Shown: in pieces, positions 13,619-21,906 of the stretch | How the letters are laid out: each line of letters starts with the position of its first letter | Numbering within the stretch: the first letter of the stretch is position 1 | Origin: IDS-8 sp035304285 | Lineage (GTDB): Bacteria > Pseudomonadota > Gammaproteobacteria > Steroidobacterales > Woeseiaceae | Length of the DNA stretch: 23,906 bases | NCBI GenBank assembly: GCA_035304285.1 | Contig: DATGQI010000247.1 | Span: 1-23,906, forward strand | Direction: 5' to 3' | Program-made: the position numbers and the translations under genes | The notes under the pieces: generated by a model | What the model saw: the letters and a program-made list of their open reading frames with translations, nothing else | The model's database searches: none | What the model was told of the DNA's origin: nothing

Positions 13619-16126
13619 GTGGCCGGCTTGACATCTGTGTCGCAGAGATCCTGGAAAATACATAAATTCGGTGGGAGCAGCCTTGCGGATGCGGCCTGCT
13701 TCCGACGAGTAGGCGACATTATCGAAGCGCAGCCCGACCAGGCACTGGGCGTCGTGGTCTCCGCCATGCGGGGCGTTACCGACCAGCTCCTGCGCCTCGT
13801 ATCGATCGCCGCGAGAAGCGAACCCGGACATGTCACCGAGCTGCACGACATCGGCAGTCGCTACGCGCAGGCAGCGAAAGAGCTGGTCTCGGGCGATGCA
13901 CGTGTCGTACTGCTGGATCAGTGGAGCGAGGATGCGAAGCACGTAGAAGGGCTGCTTGAGCCCGCAGCGTTTGCACCGTCGGCGCCGCCGCAACGTACCG
14001 CAGATATCGTGGCAGGCTATGGCGAATTGTGGTCGGCGCGCCTATTGGCTGCATATCTCCGACAGCGAATGGGTACCGACCGCGCCGGAACGTGGGTGGA
14101 TGCACGGCGCGTGGTGACGATCCGGCATGGCGAACTGGGTCCGGCCGTTCTATGGGAGCGCTCGCGCAGGAACTGGAACAGCGTTTTACGGGAAGGCGCC
14201 AGTCCGGTAGTCGTGATCACCGGCTTCATCGCGTCCGACGAAGACGGCATTCAGACCACGCTCGGGCGCAACGGCAGCGATTTCTCCGCATCGATTTTTG
14301 CTGCGCTCGCATCCGCGGCTGAACTCACCATCTGGACCGACGTCGATGGCGTGATGAGCGCGGATCCCAACCGTGTGCCGGAAGCCAGGATTATCGATAG
14401 CCTCTCGTACAACGAGGCGATGGAACTGGCGTATTTCGGCGCCAAGGTCATCCATCCCCAAACGCTTGGGCCGGCGGTGGACAGCGACATCCCCGTGCTG
14501 ATTCGCAACACTTTTCGCCCGGAGTTGCCGGGCAGTTATATTCGTGCCGGCTCGCGTTCTGCGGAGTTGATAAAAGGAATCACCGCAGTCAGCGGAATGG
14601 CACTCGTCAACCTCGAGGGATCGGGGATGATCGGCGTTCCCGGCACGGCAGACAGGCTGTTTGCCGCACTGCGTATTGCCGGTGTCTCCGTGACGCTGAT
14701 TTCCCAGGCGAGTTCCGAACATTCGATCTGCATCGCCGTTCCGGAAGAGCTCGCGGAGCGCGCCCGCACCGTCATCATGGCCGCTTTCGCAGAGGACCTC
14801 GCCAGTGGCCAGATACAGAGCATCGACACGACCGGTTCGCAAAGCATCATCGCCGTCGTCGGCGATGGCATGGCCGGCTCTCCGGGTATTGCAGGGAAGT
14901 TTTTCGGCACCCTCGGCAGGGCCGGGGTCAACGTCCGCGCAATCGCGCAGGGTTCATCGGAGCGCAATATCTCCGCGGTGGTCGATACGGCGGAGGCAAC
15001 GCGGGCTCTGCGCGCCGTGCACTCAGGCTTCTACCTGTCGGCGAAAACCATATCGATCGGACTGATCGGTCCCGGCACCGTCGGCAGCACGTTGCTCGAG
15101 CAGCTTCGCCTGCAAGGCAGCCGGCTGCGCGATGAATTCAACCTCGACCTGCGCATTCGGGCGATTGCGCGATCAGGCACGATGCTGCTGGGAGACCGGC
15201 ACCTGGACCTTGGCCAATGGCGCGATACGATGCAGCGCTCCGCCATGCCGCTCGATTTCGAAGCATTTGAACGCCATGTGAACGCGGAGCATCTTCCACA
15301 CGCCGCTATAGTCGATTGCACGGCCAGCGACGAGATCGCAGGCCGGTACCCGCGCTGGCTCAGGTCCGGCATACATGTCGTTACGCCGAACAAGAAGGCG
15401 TTCAGCGGCGATGCACGGACCTATGAGGAACTAAGGGAGAGCGCGCGCGCCGGAAGCTCGCACTGTTTCTATGAGACTACCGTGGGCGCTGCGCTGCCGA
15501 TTATCCGGACAATGCGCGACCTCATCGACACGGGCGACCGCATTCACTCGGTGCAGGGAATCCTGTCAGGCACGCTTGCCTACCTGTTCAATGTGTACGA
15601 CGGCAGCAGCCCCTTTTCCGAAATCGTGCTCGCGGCGCGCGAATCGGGTTATACGGAGCCCGATCCCCGCGATGACCTCTCCGGAATGGATGTCGCCCGC
15701 AAATTGACAATCCTCGCGCGCGAACTCGGCGCAACAACCGGCATCGGAGATTTTCCGGTGCAGAACCTGGTGCCGGAGTCGCTGCGCGACGTCAGCCTGG
15801 ACGAGTTTCTGGCGCGCCTCCCCGAGTACGACGAGGACATGCACTCGCTGTTCCAGGATGCGAAGGCGCAAAAGCGCATTCTGCGCTACATCGCCAAGCT
15901 GACAGCCGACGGGGCCGCTTCTGTCGGACTCGAGATGGTCGAGGCATCAAGTCCTTTCGGCAACATCAACTTGACGGATAATCTCGTGCAGTTCGTCACC
16001 GACCGTTACTCCGCCAATCCGTTGGTCGTCCAGGGACCCGGTGCCGGTCCCGAGGTCACCGCGAGCGGCGTATTCAGCGACTTGCTGCGCCTCGCTGCCT
16101 TTCTCGGTAATGGCATTTCCGTATGA
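13619..16126 (+). CDS. thrA: Bifunctional aspartokinase / homoserine dehydrogenase
   Basis: Fusion enzyme of 835 aa (E. coli ThrA is 820), catalysing the first and third steps from aspartate to threonine. The aspartokinase part (about 1-460) starts with KFGGSSLAD (Lys16) and includes GRNGSDFSASIFAALASA and WTDVDGVMSADP; two ACT-like regulatory segments follow (about 315-465, e.g. VSVTLISQASSEHSICIAV). The homoserine dehydrogenase part begins with the NAD(P)-binding GLIGPGTVGSTLLEQL at about residue 480 and contains VTPNKKAFSG and GILSGTLAYL. ThrA-type allosteric control by threonine is expected from the family. A GTG at 13637 is an alternative start. It overlaps thrB by 4 bp (ATGA). No Thr/Ile-rich leader peptide or attenuator is seen upstream, unlike E. 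coli thrL. Confidence 0.96.
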   Translation: MAGLTSVSQRSWKIHKFGGSSLADAACFRRVGDIIEAQPDQALGVVVSAMRGVTDQLLRLVSIAARSEPGHVTELHDIGSRYAQAAKELVSGDARVVLLDQWSEDAKHVEGLLEPAAFAPSAPPQRTADIVAGYGELWSARLLAAYLRQRMGTDRAGTWVDARRVVTIRHGELGPAVLWERSRRNWNSVLREGASPVVVITGFIASDEDGIQTTLGRNGSDFSASIFAALASAAELTIWTDVDGVMSADPNRVPEARIIDSLSYNEAMELAYFGAKVIHPQTLGPAVDSDIPVLIRNTFRPELPGSYIRAGSRSAELIKGITAVSGMALVNLEGSGMIGVPGTADRLFAALRIAGVSVTLISQASSEHSICIAVPEELAERARTVIMAAFAEDLASGQIQSIDTTGSQSIIAVVGDGMAGSPGIAGKFFGTLGRAGVNVRAIAQGSSERNISAVVDTAEATRALRAVHSGFYLSAKTISIGLIGPGTVGSTLLEQLRLQGSRLRDEFNLDLRIRAIARSGTMLLGDRHLDLGQWRDTMQRSAMPLDFEAFERHVNAEHLPHAAIVDCTASDEIAGRYPRWLRSGIHVVTPNKKAFSGDARTYEELRESARAGSSHCFYETTVGAALPIIRTMRDLIDTGDRIHSVQGILSGTLAYLFNVYDGSSPFSEIVLAARESGYTEPDPRDDLSGMDVARKLTILARELGATTGIGDFPVQNLVPESLRDVSLDEFLARLPEYDEDMHSLFQDAKAQKRILRYIAKLTADGAASVGLEMVEASSPFGNINLTDNLVQFVTDRYSANPLVVQGPGAGPEVTASGVFSDLLRLAAFLGNGISV

Positions 16127-17076
16127 GAGGTGACGGCTGGACCGGCGCATTCGCGCCCGCGTCGATCGGTAACGTAGGGGTCGGCTTCGACATGCTCGGT
16201 CTCGCGCTCAAGGGAGTCGGGGACACTGTTTCCGTTCGAAAGCGGGACGAGGCGGGTGTTGCTGTCGTCGCGGCGCTCGATCCCGATGGCAGACCCCACT
16301 CCGAACTCTCGATCGACCCGAAAAAGAACACGGCTTCCATCGCCGCCGCGGCGCTGTGGCGTGCCGCCGCGGCACCGGGTGGCCTGGACCTGGTAGTACG
16401 AAAAGGCATCCCGCTGCAATCGGGGATGGGAAGTTCGGCAGCCTCGGCGGTCGCCGCGGTCGTTGCAGCCAATGCGCTGCTCGACTCACCTTTCGACATT
16501 GTCGAGCTGCTACCGTTTGCCCTCGAGGGAGAGAAGTTCGCCAGCGGCGGACTGCATGCGGACAACGTGGCTCCCAGCCTCCTGGGCGGCCTCGTCTTCT
16601 GCCCTCCGGCATTGCTGCCGGGCGCGGCGCCCGTCAAGGCTCCACCCGGATTGAGCAGCGTCCTTGTGCACCCGGCTCTGAAGATCGACACTGCAAAGGC
16701 GCGGCGGAGTCTCTCCAATACCTGCACAATGGAGCAATGGCTGACGCAACAGGGATACCTCGCGATGTTCATGCTGGCCTGCGAACGCAACGATCACCAG
16801 ATGATTGCGCAATCGCTGCGCGATGTGATCATTGAACCGCAGCGCGCGGCTTCCGTGCCGCCATTTTACTATGTGAAGGACGCGGCCCTGGATGCCGGCG
16901 CCCTGGGTTGCTCCCTGTCGGGTAGCGGCCCGAGCATTTTCGCCTTGTGCGAGAACCGGCTGGCGGAGACGGTAGCCGAAGCTATGCAGAGAGCGTGCTC
17001 AGGAGCAGGAGTAGACTGCGCATCCTGGGTCAGCCCGATGAACTCGCCGGGCGCAGCAATCCTGGACACGACATGA
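16123..17076 (+). CDS. thrB: Homoserine kinase
   Basis: GHMP-family kinase, 317 aa, that phosphorylates homoserine with ATP to give O-phosphohomoserine. The substrate-binding N-terminus is FAPASIGNVGVGFDMLGLAL; the ATP phosphate loop is SGMGSSAAS (100-108); the C-terminal GHMP motif is LGCSLSGSGPSIFALCE. It overlaps thrA and thrC by 4 bp each (ATGA), so the three enzymes are translationally coupled. It lies second in the thrABC operon. Confidence 0.96.
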   Translation: MRGDGWTGAFAPASIGNVGVGFDMLGLALKGVGDTVSVRKRDEAGVAVVAALDPDGRPHSELSIDPKKNTASIAAAALWRAAAAPGGLDLVVRKGIPLQSGMGSSAASAVAAVVAANALLDSPFDIVELLPFALEGEKFASGGLHADNVAPSLLGGLVFCPPALLPGAAPVKAPPGLSSVLVHPALKIDTAKARRSLSNTCTMEQWLTQQGYLAMFMLACERNDHQMIAQSLRDVIIEPQRAASVPPFYYVKDAALDAGALGCSLSGSGPSIFALCENRLAETVAEAMQRACSGAGVDCASWVSPMNSPGAAILDTT

Positions 17077-18410
17077 AGTACGTGAGCACACGAGGCGGCG
17101 AGGCCGTCTCGCTCGACCAGGCAATTGCCGCCGGAATAGCGAAAGACGGTGGTCTTTTCGTGCCGGACCCGGTGCCCGCGTTCGCGCTGAAGGACTTCGA
17201 GGATGCAACAACCATTCATGAAGTAGCGCAGGTTCTTCTGGGGCCGTTCTTCGAAGGCTCCGCGCTCGCCCCGCATCTCGGCGCCATTATTGGCGAAACC
17301 TTCTCGTTCCCGATTCCGCTCACGAAGCTGTCCGTCGCCACCGGTGACCTGCACATGCTCGAGCTGTTTCACGGTCCCACCGCGGCCTTCAAGGACATCG
17401 GTGCAGGCTTCCTTGCAGCCTGCTTGAGCCGCCTGCAGCGGGACCAATCGGTTCCCCTGACCATCCTGGTGGCTACATCCGGCGATACCGGCGGCGCCGT
17501 CGCCGCCGCCTTCAATGAGCGGCCGGGAATGCGCGTTGTTGTCCTGTTTCCGGAAGGCAGGGTCTCGCAACGACAGGCGCGGCAACTTACCTGCTGGGGC
17601 GACAACGTTCTCTCCCTGGCGGTGCACGGAAGCTTCGACGACTGCCAGGCGCTGGTGAAGGAGGCCATGGCGAACGCGGACCTCAACGCGAGGCACCGCT
17701 TCAGCTCCGCCAACAGCATCAACATCGGCCGGCTCTTGCCACAGTGCACTTACTACGCCCATGCGAGCCTCGCGCGCTACCGCGAGAGCGGCCAGAAGCC
17801 TTCCTTTATCGTACCGACCGGCAATCTCGGTAATGGGCTTGCGCTGATGCTCTGCAAACAGATGGGTTTGCCCGTGGCCGACGTCATACTGGCGACGAAC
17901 GAGAACCGGGTGATCGGAGACTACCTGGAAGAAGGCGAGTGGCTGCCGACGGAGAGCAAGCCGACTCTTGCCTCCGCGATGGATGTCGGCAACCCCAGCA
18001 ACATGGAACGGGTTCTCGCACTGTTCGGTGATGCCGCATCTCTCCACAGGTTGATCAGGGCCGTATCGGTATCTGATCAGCATATCGAGGAAGAGATCCG
18101 TGAAGGCAATACCGACTTCGGCTTCGCCATCTGCCCCCACACGGCGACAGCTTGCCATGTCTACCGGCACCTGAGCGACGAGGAGCGGCGCATGAAAAAC
18201 TGGATCGTGGTAGCGACTGCGCATCCAGCGAAGTTCGAGCAGATAGTCGAGCCGTTGACCGGGCACTTACTGGATCTGCCCGACTCGTTGCGGGCCATCC
18301 TCGATCGTCCGGTTCACTCCGTGTCCATCGGCCCTGATCTTGCGTCGTTCGAGATGGCGCTGGAAGACCGCTTCGGTCTTGACGCACGCTCGTCCGCAGG
18401 CGATAAATAG
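17073..18410 (+). CDS. thrC: Threonine synthase
   Basis: PLP-dependent enzyme, 445 aa from the ATG at 17073 that overlaps the thrB stop; it converts O-phosphohomoserine to threonine. It starts MKYVSTRGG, the usual N-terminus of ThrC. The PLP-binding Lys is Lys107 in ELFHGPTAAFKDIGAGF; the phosphate/PLP loop follows in ATSGDTGGAVAAAF, and GNLGNGLAL is a further cofactor contact. Longer upstream frames exist but run through thrB and are not used. A GGAG sits just after its stop, ahead of the NERD gene. Confidence 0.97.
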   Translation: MKYVSTRGGEAVSLDQAIAAGIAKDGGLFVPDPVPAFALKDFEDATTIHEVAQVLLGPFFEGSALAPHLGAIIGETFSFPIPLTKLSVATGDLHMLELFHGPTAAFKDIGAGFLAACLSRLQRDQSVPLTILVATSGDTGGAVAAAFNERPGMRVVVLFPEGRVSQRQARQLTCWGDNVLSLAVHGSFDDCQALVKEAMANADLNARHRFSSANSINIGRLLPQCTYYAHASLARYRESGQKPSFIVPTGNLGNGLALMLCKQMGLPVADVILATNENRVIGDYLEEGEWLPTESKPTLASAMDVGNPSNMERVLALFGDAASLHRLIRAVSVSDQHIEEEIREGNTDFGFAICPHTATACHVYRHLSDEERRMKNWIVVATAHPAKFEQIVEPLTGHLLDLPDSLRAILDRPVHSVSIGPDLASFEMALEDRFGLDARSSAGDK

Positions 18411-18422
18411 GAGTGTCGACGC

Positions 18423-19046
18423 GTGGACATTCGAACAATGACTGAATACCTTCCCGCGGAGCTGTCTCAAACCTATTTGTTGTTTCTGGTCGTTGCTGTC
18501 CTGTTGCTCTTCCTGTTGCTGTTCGTGCACCGCCGCCGACGCAAGGAGAAGCGAACCGTTTCGAAGGTTTTCTCAGCTATTGCGTATGAGCGCCTCGACG
18601 GTCTTGTTGTGCCGAACGGCGATGACGGCGAGATCCAGATCGATCATCTGCTGCTGACAGCGAAAGGGCTCCTCGTCATTGACGTAAAAGACGTCGTGGG
18701 CACGGTCTTCGGCAGCGACAAGATGCAGGACTGGACGGTCATCAACGAGGAGCGCCGATTTACTTTCGCCAATCCGCAGCCGGCCTTGTACGATCGTATC
18801 GCCGCGATACGCGCGATCGTCCGCCAGGTGCCGGTAACCGGTCGCATCCTGTTTCTCGACGGGGCTGCTTTCACCAAGGGAGTCCCGAGGCTGGTCGTCG
18901 ATTGCGACGAGTTGCTGCAGGAATTCACGGAACAGGACAAGACCAGCGCAAAGATGAAGGTCGAAGCCTTCAAACCCCACTGGGAACTCATTCGCAGCAG
19001 GGCGGTTCCGTCCGAAGCGGGAAGGTTGATCCGCTACAGGGCCTGA
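18423..19046 (+). CDS. Membrane-anchored NERD-domain protein, function unknown
   Basis: 207 aa from a GTG at 18423 (ATG at 18438 is possible); GGAG at 18411-18414 supports the GTG. Residues about 18-36 form one membrane helix (YLLFLVVAVLLLFLLLFV) followed by a strongly basic stop-transfer (HRRRRKEKR), placing the rest in the cytoplasm. The segment from about 68 to 130 fits the NERD (nuclease-related) domain: IDHLLLTAKGLLVIDVKDVVG, a later W, and NPQPALYDRI. In this domain the usual Glu of IE-x-K is Asp here (IDVK) and the NP-x-x-Q region is altered, so nuclease activity is uncertain. It lies 12 bp after thrC in the same direction; a role in threonine synthesis is not evident. Its 3' end is 11 bp from the oppositely directed CNNM gene. 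Confidence 0.8.
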   Translation: MDIRTMTEYLPAELSQTYLLFLVVAVLLLFLLLFVHRRRRKEKRTVSKVFSAIAYERLDGLVVPNGDDGEIQIDHLLLTAKGLLVIDVKDVVGTVFGSDKMQDWTVINEERRFTFANPQPALYDRIAAIRAIVRQVPVTGRILFLDGAAFTKGVPRLVVDCDELLQEFTEQDKTSAKMKVEAFKPHWELIRSRAVPSEAGRLIRYRA

Positions 19047-19057
19047 GGCAACCGGAG

Positions 19058-20308
19058 TTAATGGTCCTCGGCGTCGCGGTCGATCCGGTTCACGGCAATC
19101 AGCTCGGCACGCCGCTCGCCGGCCGCAAGAATTTCCAGCCTGCAGCCGTTCCACACCACGGCATCCCCGCGCACGGGCAAACGGCCGAGAAGCTCGGTGA
19201 CCAGCCCTCCGACGGTCGTCACTTCATCCTCGGGTTCCCAGGGCAAGTCGAGCCTGGTGCAGATCTTGCGCAAATCGACAGTGGCACGCACGTGGAGCGA
19301 GCCGTCAGGCTGGGGCCAGATGTCCTCTACCGGCCTGTCGCTCTCGTCGAGGATCTCACCGACGATCTCCTCCAGTACATCCTCCAGCGTAACGATTCCC
19401 TCGACGTCTCCGTACTCGTCTACGATTATCGCCATGTGTCGCCGCGCATCCTGGAACGTGCGCAGGAGCGCCAGCAAGGACATCGTCTCCGGTACGACGA
19501 TGGGTTCCCGGACCAGCGTCGGCCAGTCTATCGATTCGCCGGGGTGGTCGTGCAGCCAGTAAAGAAGTTCCTTGACGATGACGATACCGGTGACCTGGTC
19601 GAGGTCGTTCTCAGGACTGAAGGGAAAGCGGCTGTACCCGGACCGGCGTGCAGTCGTGACGATTTCTTCGCGGCTCATCGCTTCGGACAACAACACGACC
19701 TGCTGGCGCGGCAGCATCACGTCCGATGCCGTCAACTGCCGCAAGTGCGTTGCGCCGACGATCATGTTGGCTGTGCGCACGCTGACGGCCCCTTCTGTCC
19801 GTCCGAGCGCCGCCAGGAGGCGAATCTCTTCTACCGAGGTCACCGGCGTCTCGGAATCGCCGCGCAGCGCGCGTGAAATGCGCTCGCTGACGGCAACCAG
19901 GGGTTTCAGGACTGACGTCATCGTCCAGATCCCGAGAGCTGCAGGTCTCGCCAGCACCCCTGCATAAGTAACCCCGAGGGTCTTTGGAATGATCTCGGTA
20001 AACAGGAGCACCGAGATCGTAAATACGATGGTGAAAACCCAGAGCGACTGGGTGCCGTACAAGGTTGTATAACTGGCGCCGGCCACTGCTGCGCCGATCG
20101 TGTGAGCGGCGGTATTCAGTATGAGTATCGCGGCAATCGGCCGGTCGATATTGCGCTTGTAGTCCGACATCAGCTGGCCGGCGCGTCTGTGATTCTGCGA
20201 CAGCGTGCCCACCTGCGCCGGGCTGACCGACAGGAGCGTCGCTTCGAATACCGAGCAGAGGAAAGAAACTACCAGTACCACCGAGACCGCGGTGACGAGG
20301 AGGGTCAT
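19058..20308 (-). CDS. CNNM/CorB-type membrane protein (DUF21, CBS pair, CorC/HlyC domain)
   Basis: 416 aa. The N-terminal DUF21 domain (about 1-165) has several membrane segments and the family residues in FCSVFEATLLSVSP and LLFTEIIPKTLG. A CBS pair follows (about 195-310, with DVMLPRQQVVLLSEAM and VDEYGDVEGIVTLEDVLEEIVGEI), then a CorC/HlyC domain (about 325-410, with DEVTTVGGLVTELLGRLP). CNNM/CorB relatives transport Mg2+ or exchange it, and their CBS pairs bind ATP-Mg; older annotations call them hemolysins. A Shine-Dalgarno GGAG lies about 5 nt before the ATG. The gene follows the two-CBS gene by 34 bp on the same strand and looks like the last member of the five-gene operon. Confidence 0.87.
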   Translation of the reverse strand: MTLLVTAVSVVLVVSFLCSVFEATLLSVSPAQVGTLSQNHRRAGQLMSDYKRNIDRPIAAILILNTAAHTIGAAVAGASYTTLYGTQSLWVFTIVFTISVLLFTEIIPKTLGVTYAGVLARPAALGIWTMTSVLKPLVAVSERISRALRGDSETPVTSVEEIRLLAALGRTEGAVSVRTANMIVGATHLRQLTASDVMLPRQQVVLLSEAMSREEIVTTARRSGYSRFPFSPENDLDQVTGIVIVKELLYWLHDHPGESIDWPTLVREPIVVPETMSLLALLRTFQDARRHMAIIVDEYGDVEGIVTLEDVLEEIVGEILDESDRPVEDIWPQPDGSLHVRATVDLRKICTRLDLPWEPEDEVTTVGGLVTELLGRLPVRGDAVVWNGCRLEILAAGERRAELIAVNRIDRDAEDH

Positions 20309-20342
20309 GATTACTCCGTTATGTGGTGGGTGTTACAAGTCA

Positions 20343-20741
20343 CTAGTCAAGGTCCAGCGAACCCAGCACGAGGAGATAGTAGCTTACGATCCCGATGACC
20401 TTGTCGTCCTCGATGACCGGTGCGTGACTGATGCCGCAGCGTTCGAAAAGCCTGGCGCAGTGCCGGATGCTCATCCCGGGCCGTACTGAAATGACGGGTT
20501 TCGCCATGATCTCGAAAGCGTTGACGCGCTCCGGCGCTCGATCTTTCGCGATCACCTGCTTCGCGATGTCGGAGAACAGCACCATGCCATATTCGTCGTT
20601 TTCATGGCGCCTCTCGACGATGAGACTGGTAGCGCCGACACGTTTCATGATGCGCATCGCTTCCATGACGTCGATGCGTCCGTCGACGACGGTGACGTTC
20701 TCCCGCATCACCTGCCGCACCGTTATATCTTGTTGCCTCAC
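20343..20741 (-). CDS. Two-CBS-domain protein
   Basis: 132 aa from a GTG that overlaps the stop of the PII-like gene (GTGA, 20738-20741). It is made up of just two CBS motifs: about 5-63 (ITVRQVMRENVTVVDG ... EYGMVLFSDIAKQVIA) and about 73-125 (FEIMAKPVISVRPGMSIRHC ... KVIGIVSYYLLV). CBS pairs of this type usually bind adenine nucleotides and regulate a partner. No catalytic or DNA-binding part is present, so a regulatory subunit for the neighbouring membrane proteins is likely. Translational coupling to the PII-like protein suggests they are made together. Confidence 0.88.
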   Translation of the reverse strand: MRQQDITVRQVMRENVTVVDGRIDVMEAMRIMKRVGATSLIVERRHENDEYGMVLFSDIAKQVIAKDRAPERVNAFEIMAKPVISVRPGMSIRHCARLFERCGISHAPVIEDDKVIGIVSYYLLVLGSLDLD

Positions 20742-21088
20742 AGCTCATCCTCCACTACGCCCTTTAGTTCGTCGGCCTGGCGCACTATACCGACGGCGTC
20801 TTCCACGTCGATCTGCACGGCAATACCCGTTCCCGGTTTTACGTCGAACTCGCCCACCTCGCTGATCCGTTCAAGTATGCGCCGGCTCAGGTGTTCTTCC
20901 ACGAGCATCAGGAGGACATCTCTTTGCGTGGCGAGGGACATGCCAAAGAAGCTGGTCGGCTTGTTCAGGCCTTCGCCGCGGGCATGATGGATAACCGTAC
21001 ACCCCGTCGCTCCGCTCGCACGCGCGGCGTCCATCACGGGATCCGTCTTGCGCTCTTCGACGAATACAACGAGTAGTTTGAAGTGCAT
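20738..21088 (-). CDS. PII-like signalling protein
   Basis: 116 aa, the length of a PII subunit (112 in GlnB), with a matching secondary-structure pattern: MHFKLLVVFVEE, then a helix, GATGCTVIHHARGEG, the T-loop region, DVLLMLVEEHLSRRILERISE, and a C-terminal PGTGIAVQIDVEDAVGI (85-101) that aligns with GDGKIFVFDVARVIRI of GlnB. It differs in important places: the T-loop is short and has no equivalent of the uridylylated Tyr51, and the phosphate-binding Lys (GDGK) is missing (GTGI). It is therefore PII-like and not a GlnB/GlnK nitrogen sensor. A strong AGGAG lies about 7 nt upstream of the ATG. It lies 35 bp after the second DUF1538 gene and overlaps the CBS gene by 4 bp. Confidence 0.82.
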   Translation of the reverse strand: MHFKLLVVFVEERKTDPVMDAARASGATGCTVIHHARGEGLNKPTSFFGMSLATQRDVLLMLVEEHLSRRILERISEVGEFDVKPGTGIAVQIDVEDAVGIVRQADELKGVVEDEL

Positions 21089-21123
21089 CTAGTTTCTCCT
21101 TGCTGGTTGAGCCAGCCTGAACA

Positions 21124-21906
21124 CTAATCTGCCTGCGTGGCTGCCAGGCGTTTCCTCGCCTGACGCTTTTCAAGCAGGGCAGTAACCTGGGCGAAGCCGA
21201 GCACCGTAATGGCGGGCAGCATGCACGCGAAGGCAATGAGCCCGAAGCCGTCGAGGTAGGGGCTGCGGCCGGGAACCTGCTCTGCGAGGGACAGTCCCAG
21301 AGCCGTCACAACAGGCACGGTGACGGCAGTCGTACTGACCCCGCCCGTATCGTAGGCTAAGGCGACGATGCTGCGCGGTGAGGTAAAAGTCTGGATGATT
21401 ACGATCATAACGCCCGCAGCGAGGCACCAATGCAATGGTACGCCAGTGACGATGCGAAGACAGCCGAGTGCAACTCCGAGCGCGACACCAATCGCAGCCG
21501 CCACACGGAGACCTGCGGCATGTATGGCGCCGCCCGATATCTCGTTGACCCTGCGTGCCACGGAGAGGAGCGCCGGTTCTGCAATAGCGGCGCCGAAAGC
21601 AATGCAAAAGGCAAAGGCATAAACCGGATAGTAGCTCGACCAGTGCGGAATTTCTGCCGTGCTGAGGGTCTTTGCAGTCAGCTGCTCTACCATCATCGTG
21701 CCGACCGGGAAGAGCGCCTTGTCGAGGCCTTTCAGGAACAGCGACAACCCGACTATCACAAACGCCAGGCCGATGATGATGTCCCTGCGGTTGGCGAGCC
21801 TCTGTCGCAGGACGATGCGATAAAAGAACAGCATGAAAAGTGCAATCGGCAGCACGTCCAGCGCTGTGCCCAGGATACTGAGAAAGAATTCCCATATCAG
21901 ATCCAT
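21124..21906 (-). CDS. DUF1538 membrane protein B (260 aa)
   Basis: Polytopic inner-membrane protein with about seven predicted helices. Positive charges cluster after helix 1 (YRIVLRQRLANRRD), after helix 3 (RRVNEISGG) and at the C-terminus (EKRQARKRL), predicting N-out/C-in. Shared with the upstream paralogue: ALFPVG (64-69), AEPAL (109-113), AYDTGGVST (184-192) and DGFG (219-222). The buried acidic and glycine-rich motifs resemble those of ion-coupled transporters, but no substrate can be assigned. Its ATG lies inside the end of the upstream gene (10-bp overlap), so the two are translationally coupled and probably made in equal amounts. Confidence 0.85.
   Translation of the reverse strand: MDLIWEFFLSILGTALDVLPIALFMLFFYRIVLRQRLANRRDIIIGLAFVIVGLSLFLKGLDKALFPVGTMMVEQLTAKTLSTAEIPHWSSYYPVYAFAFCIAFGAAIAEPALLSVARRVNEISGGAIHAAGLRVAAAIGVALGVALGCLRIVTGVPLHWCLAAGVMIVIIQTFTSPRSIVALAYDTGGVSTTAVTVPVVTALGLSLAEQVPGRSPYLDGFGLIAFACMLPAITVLGFAQVTALLEKRQARKRLAATQAD

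Noticed and set aside
13296..13634. A 112-aa minus-strand ORF containing VGRVGFEPTTSRLKAE and STTELTP
   Set aside because: This is the well-known false protein produced by translating the antisense of a tRNA gene; it spans the tRNA-Lys and has no other support.
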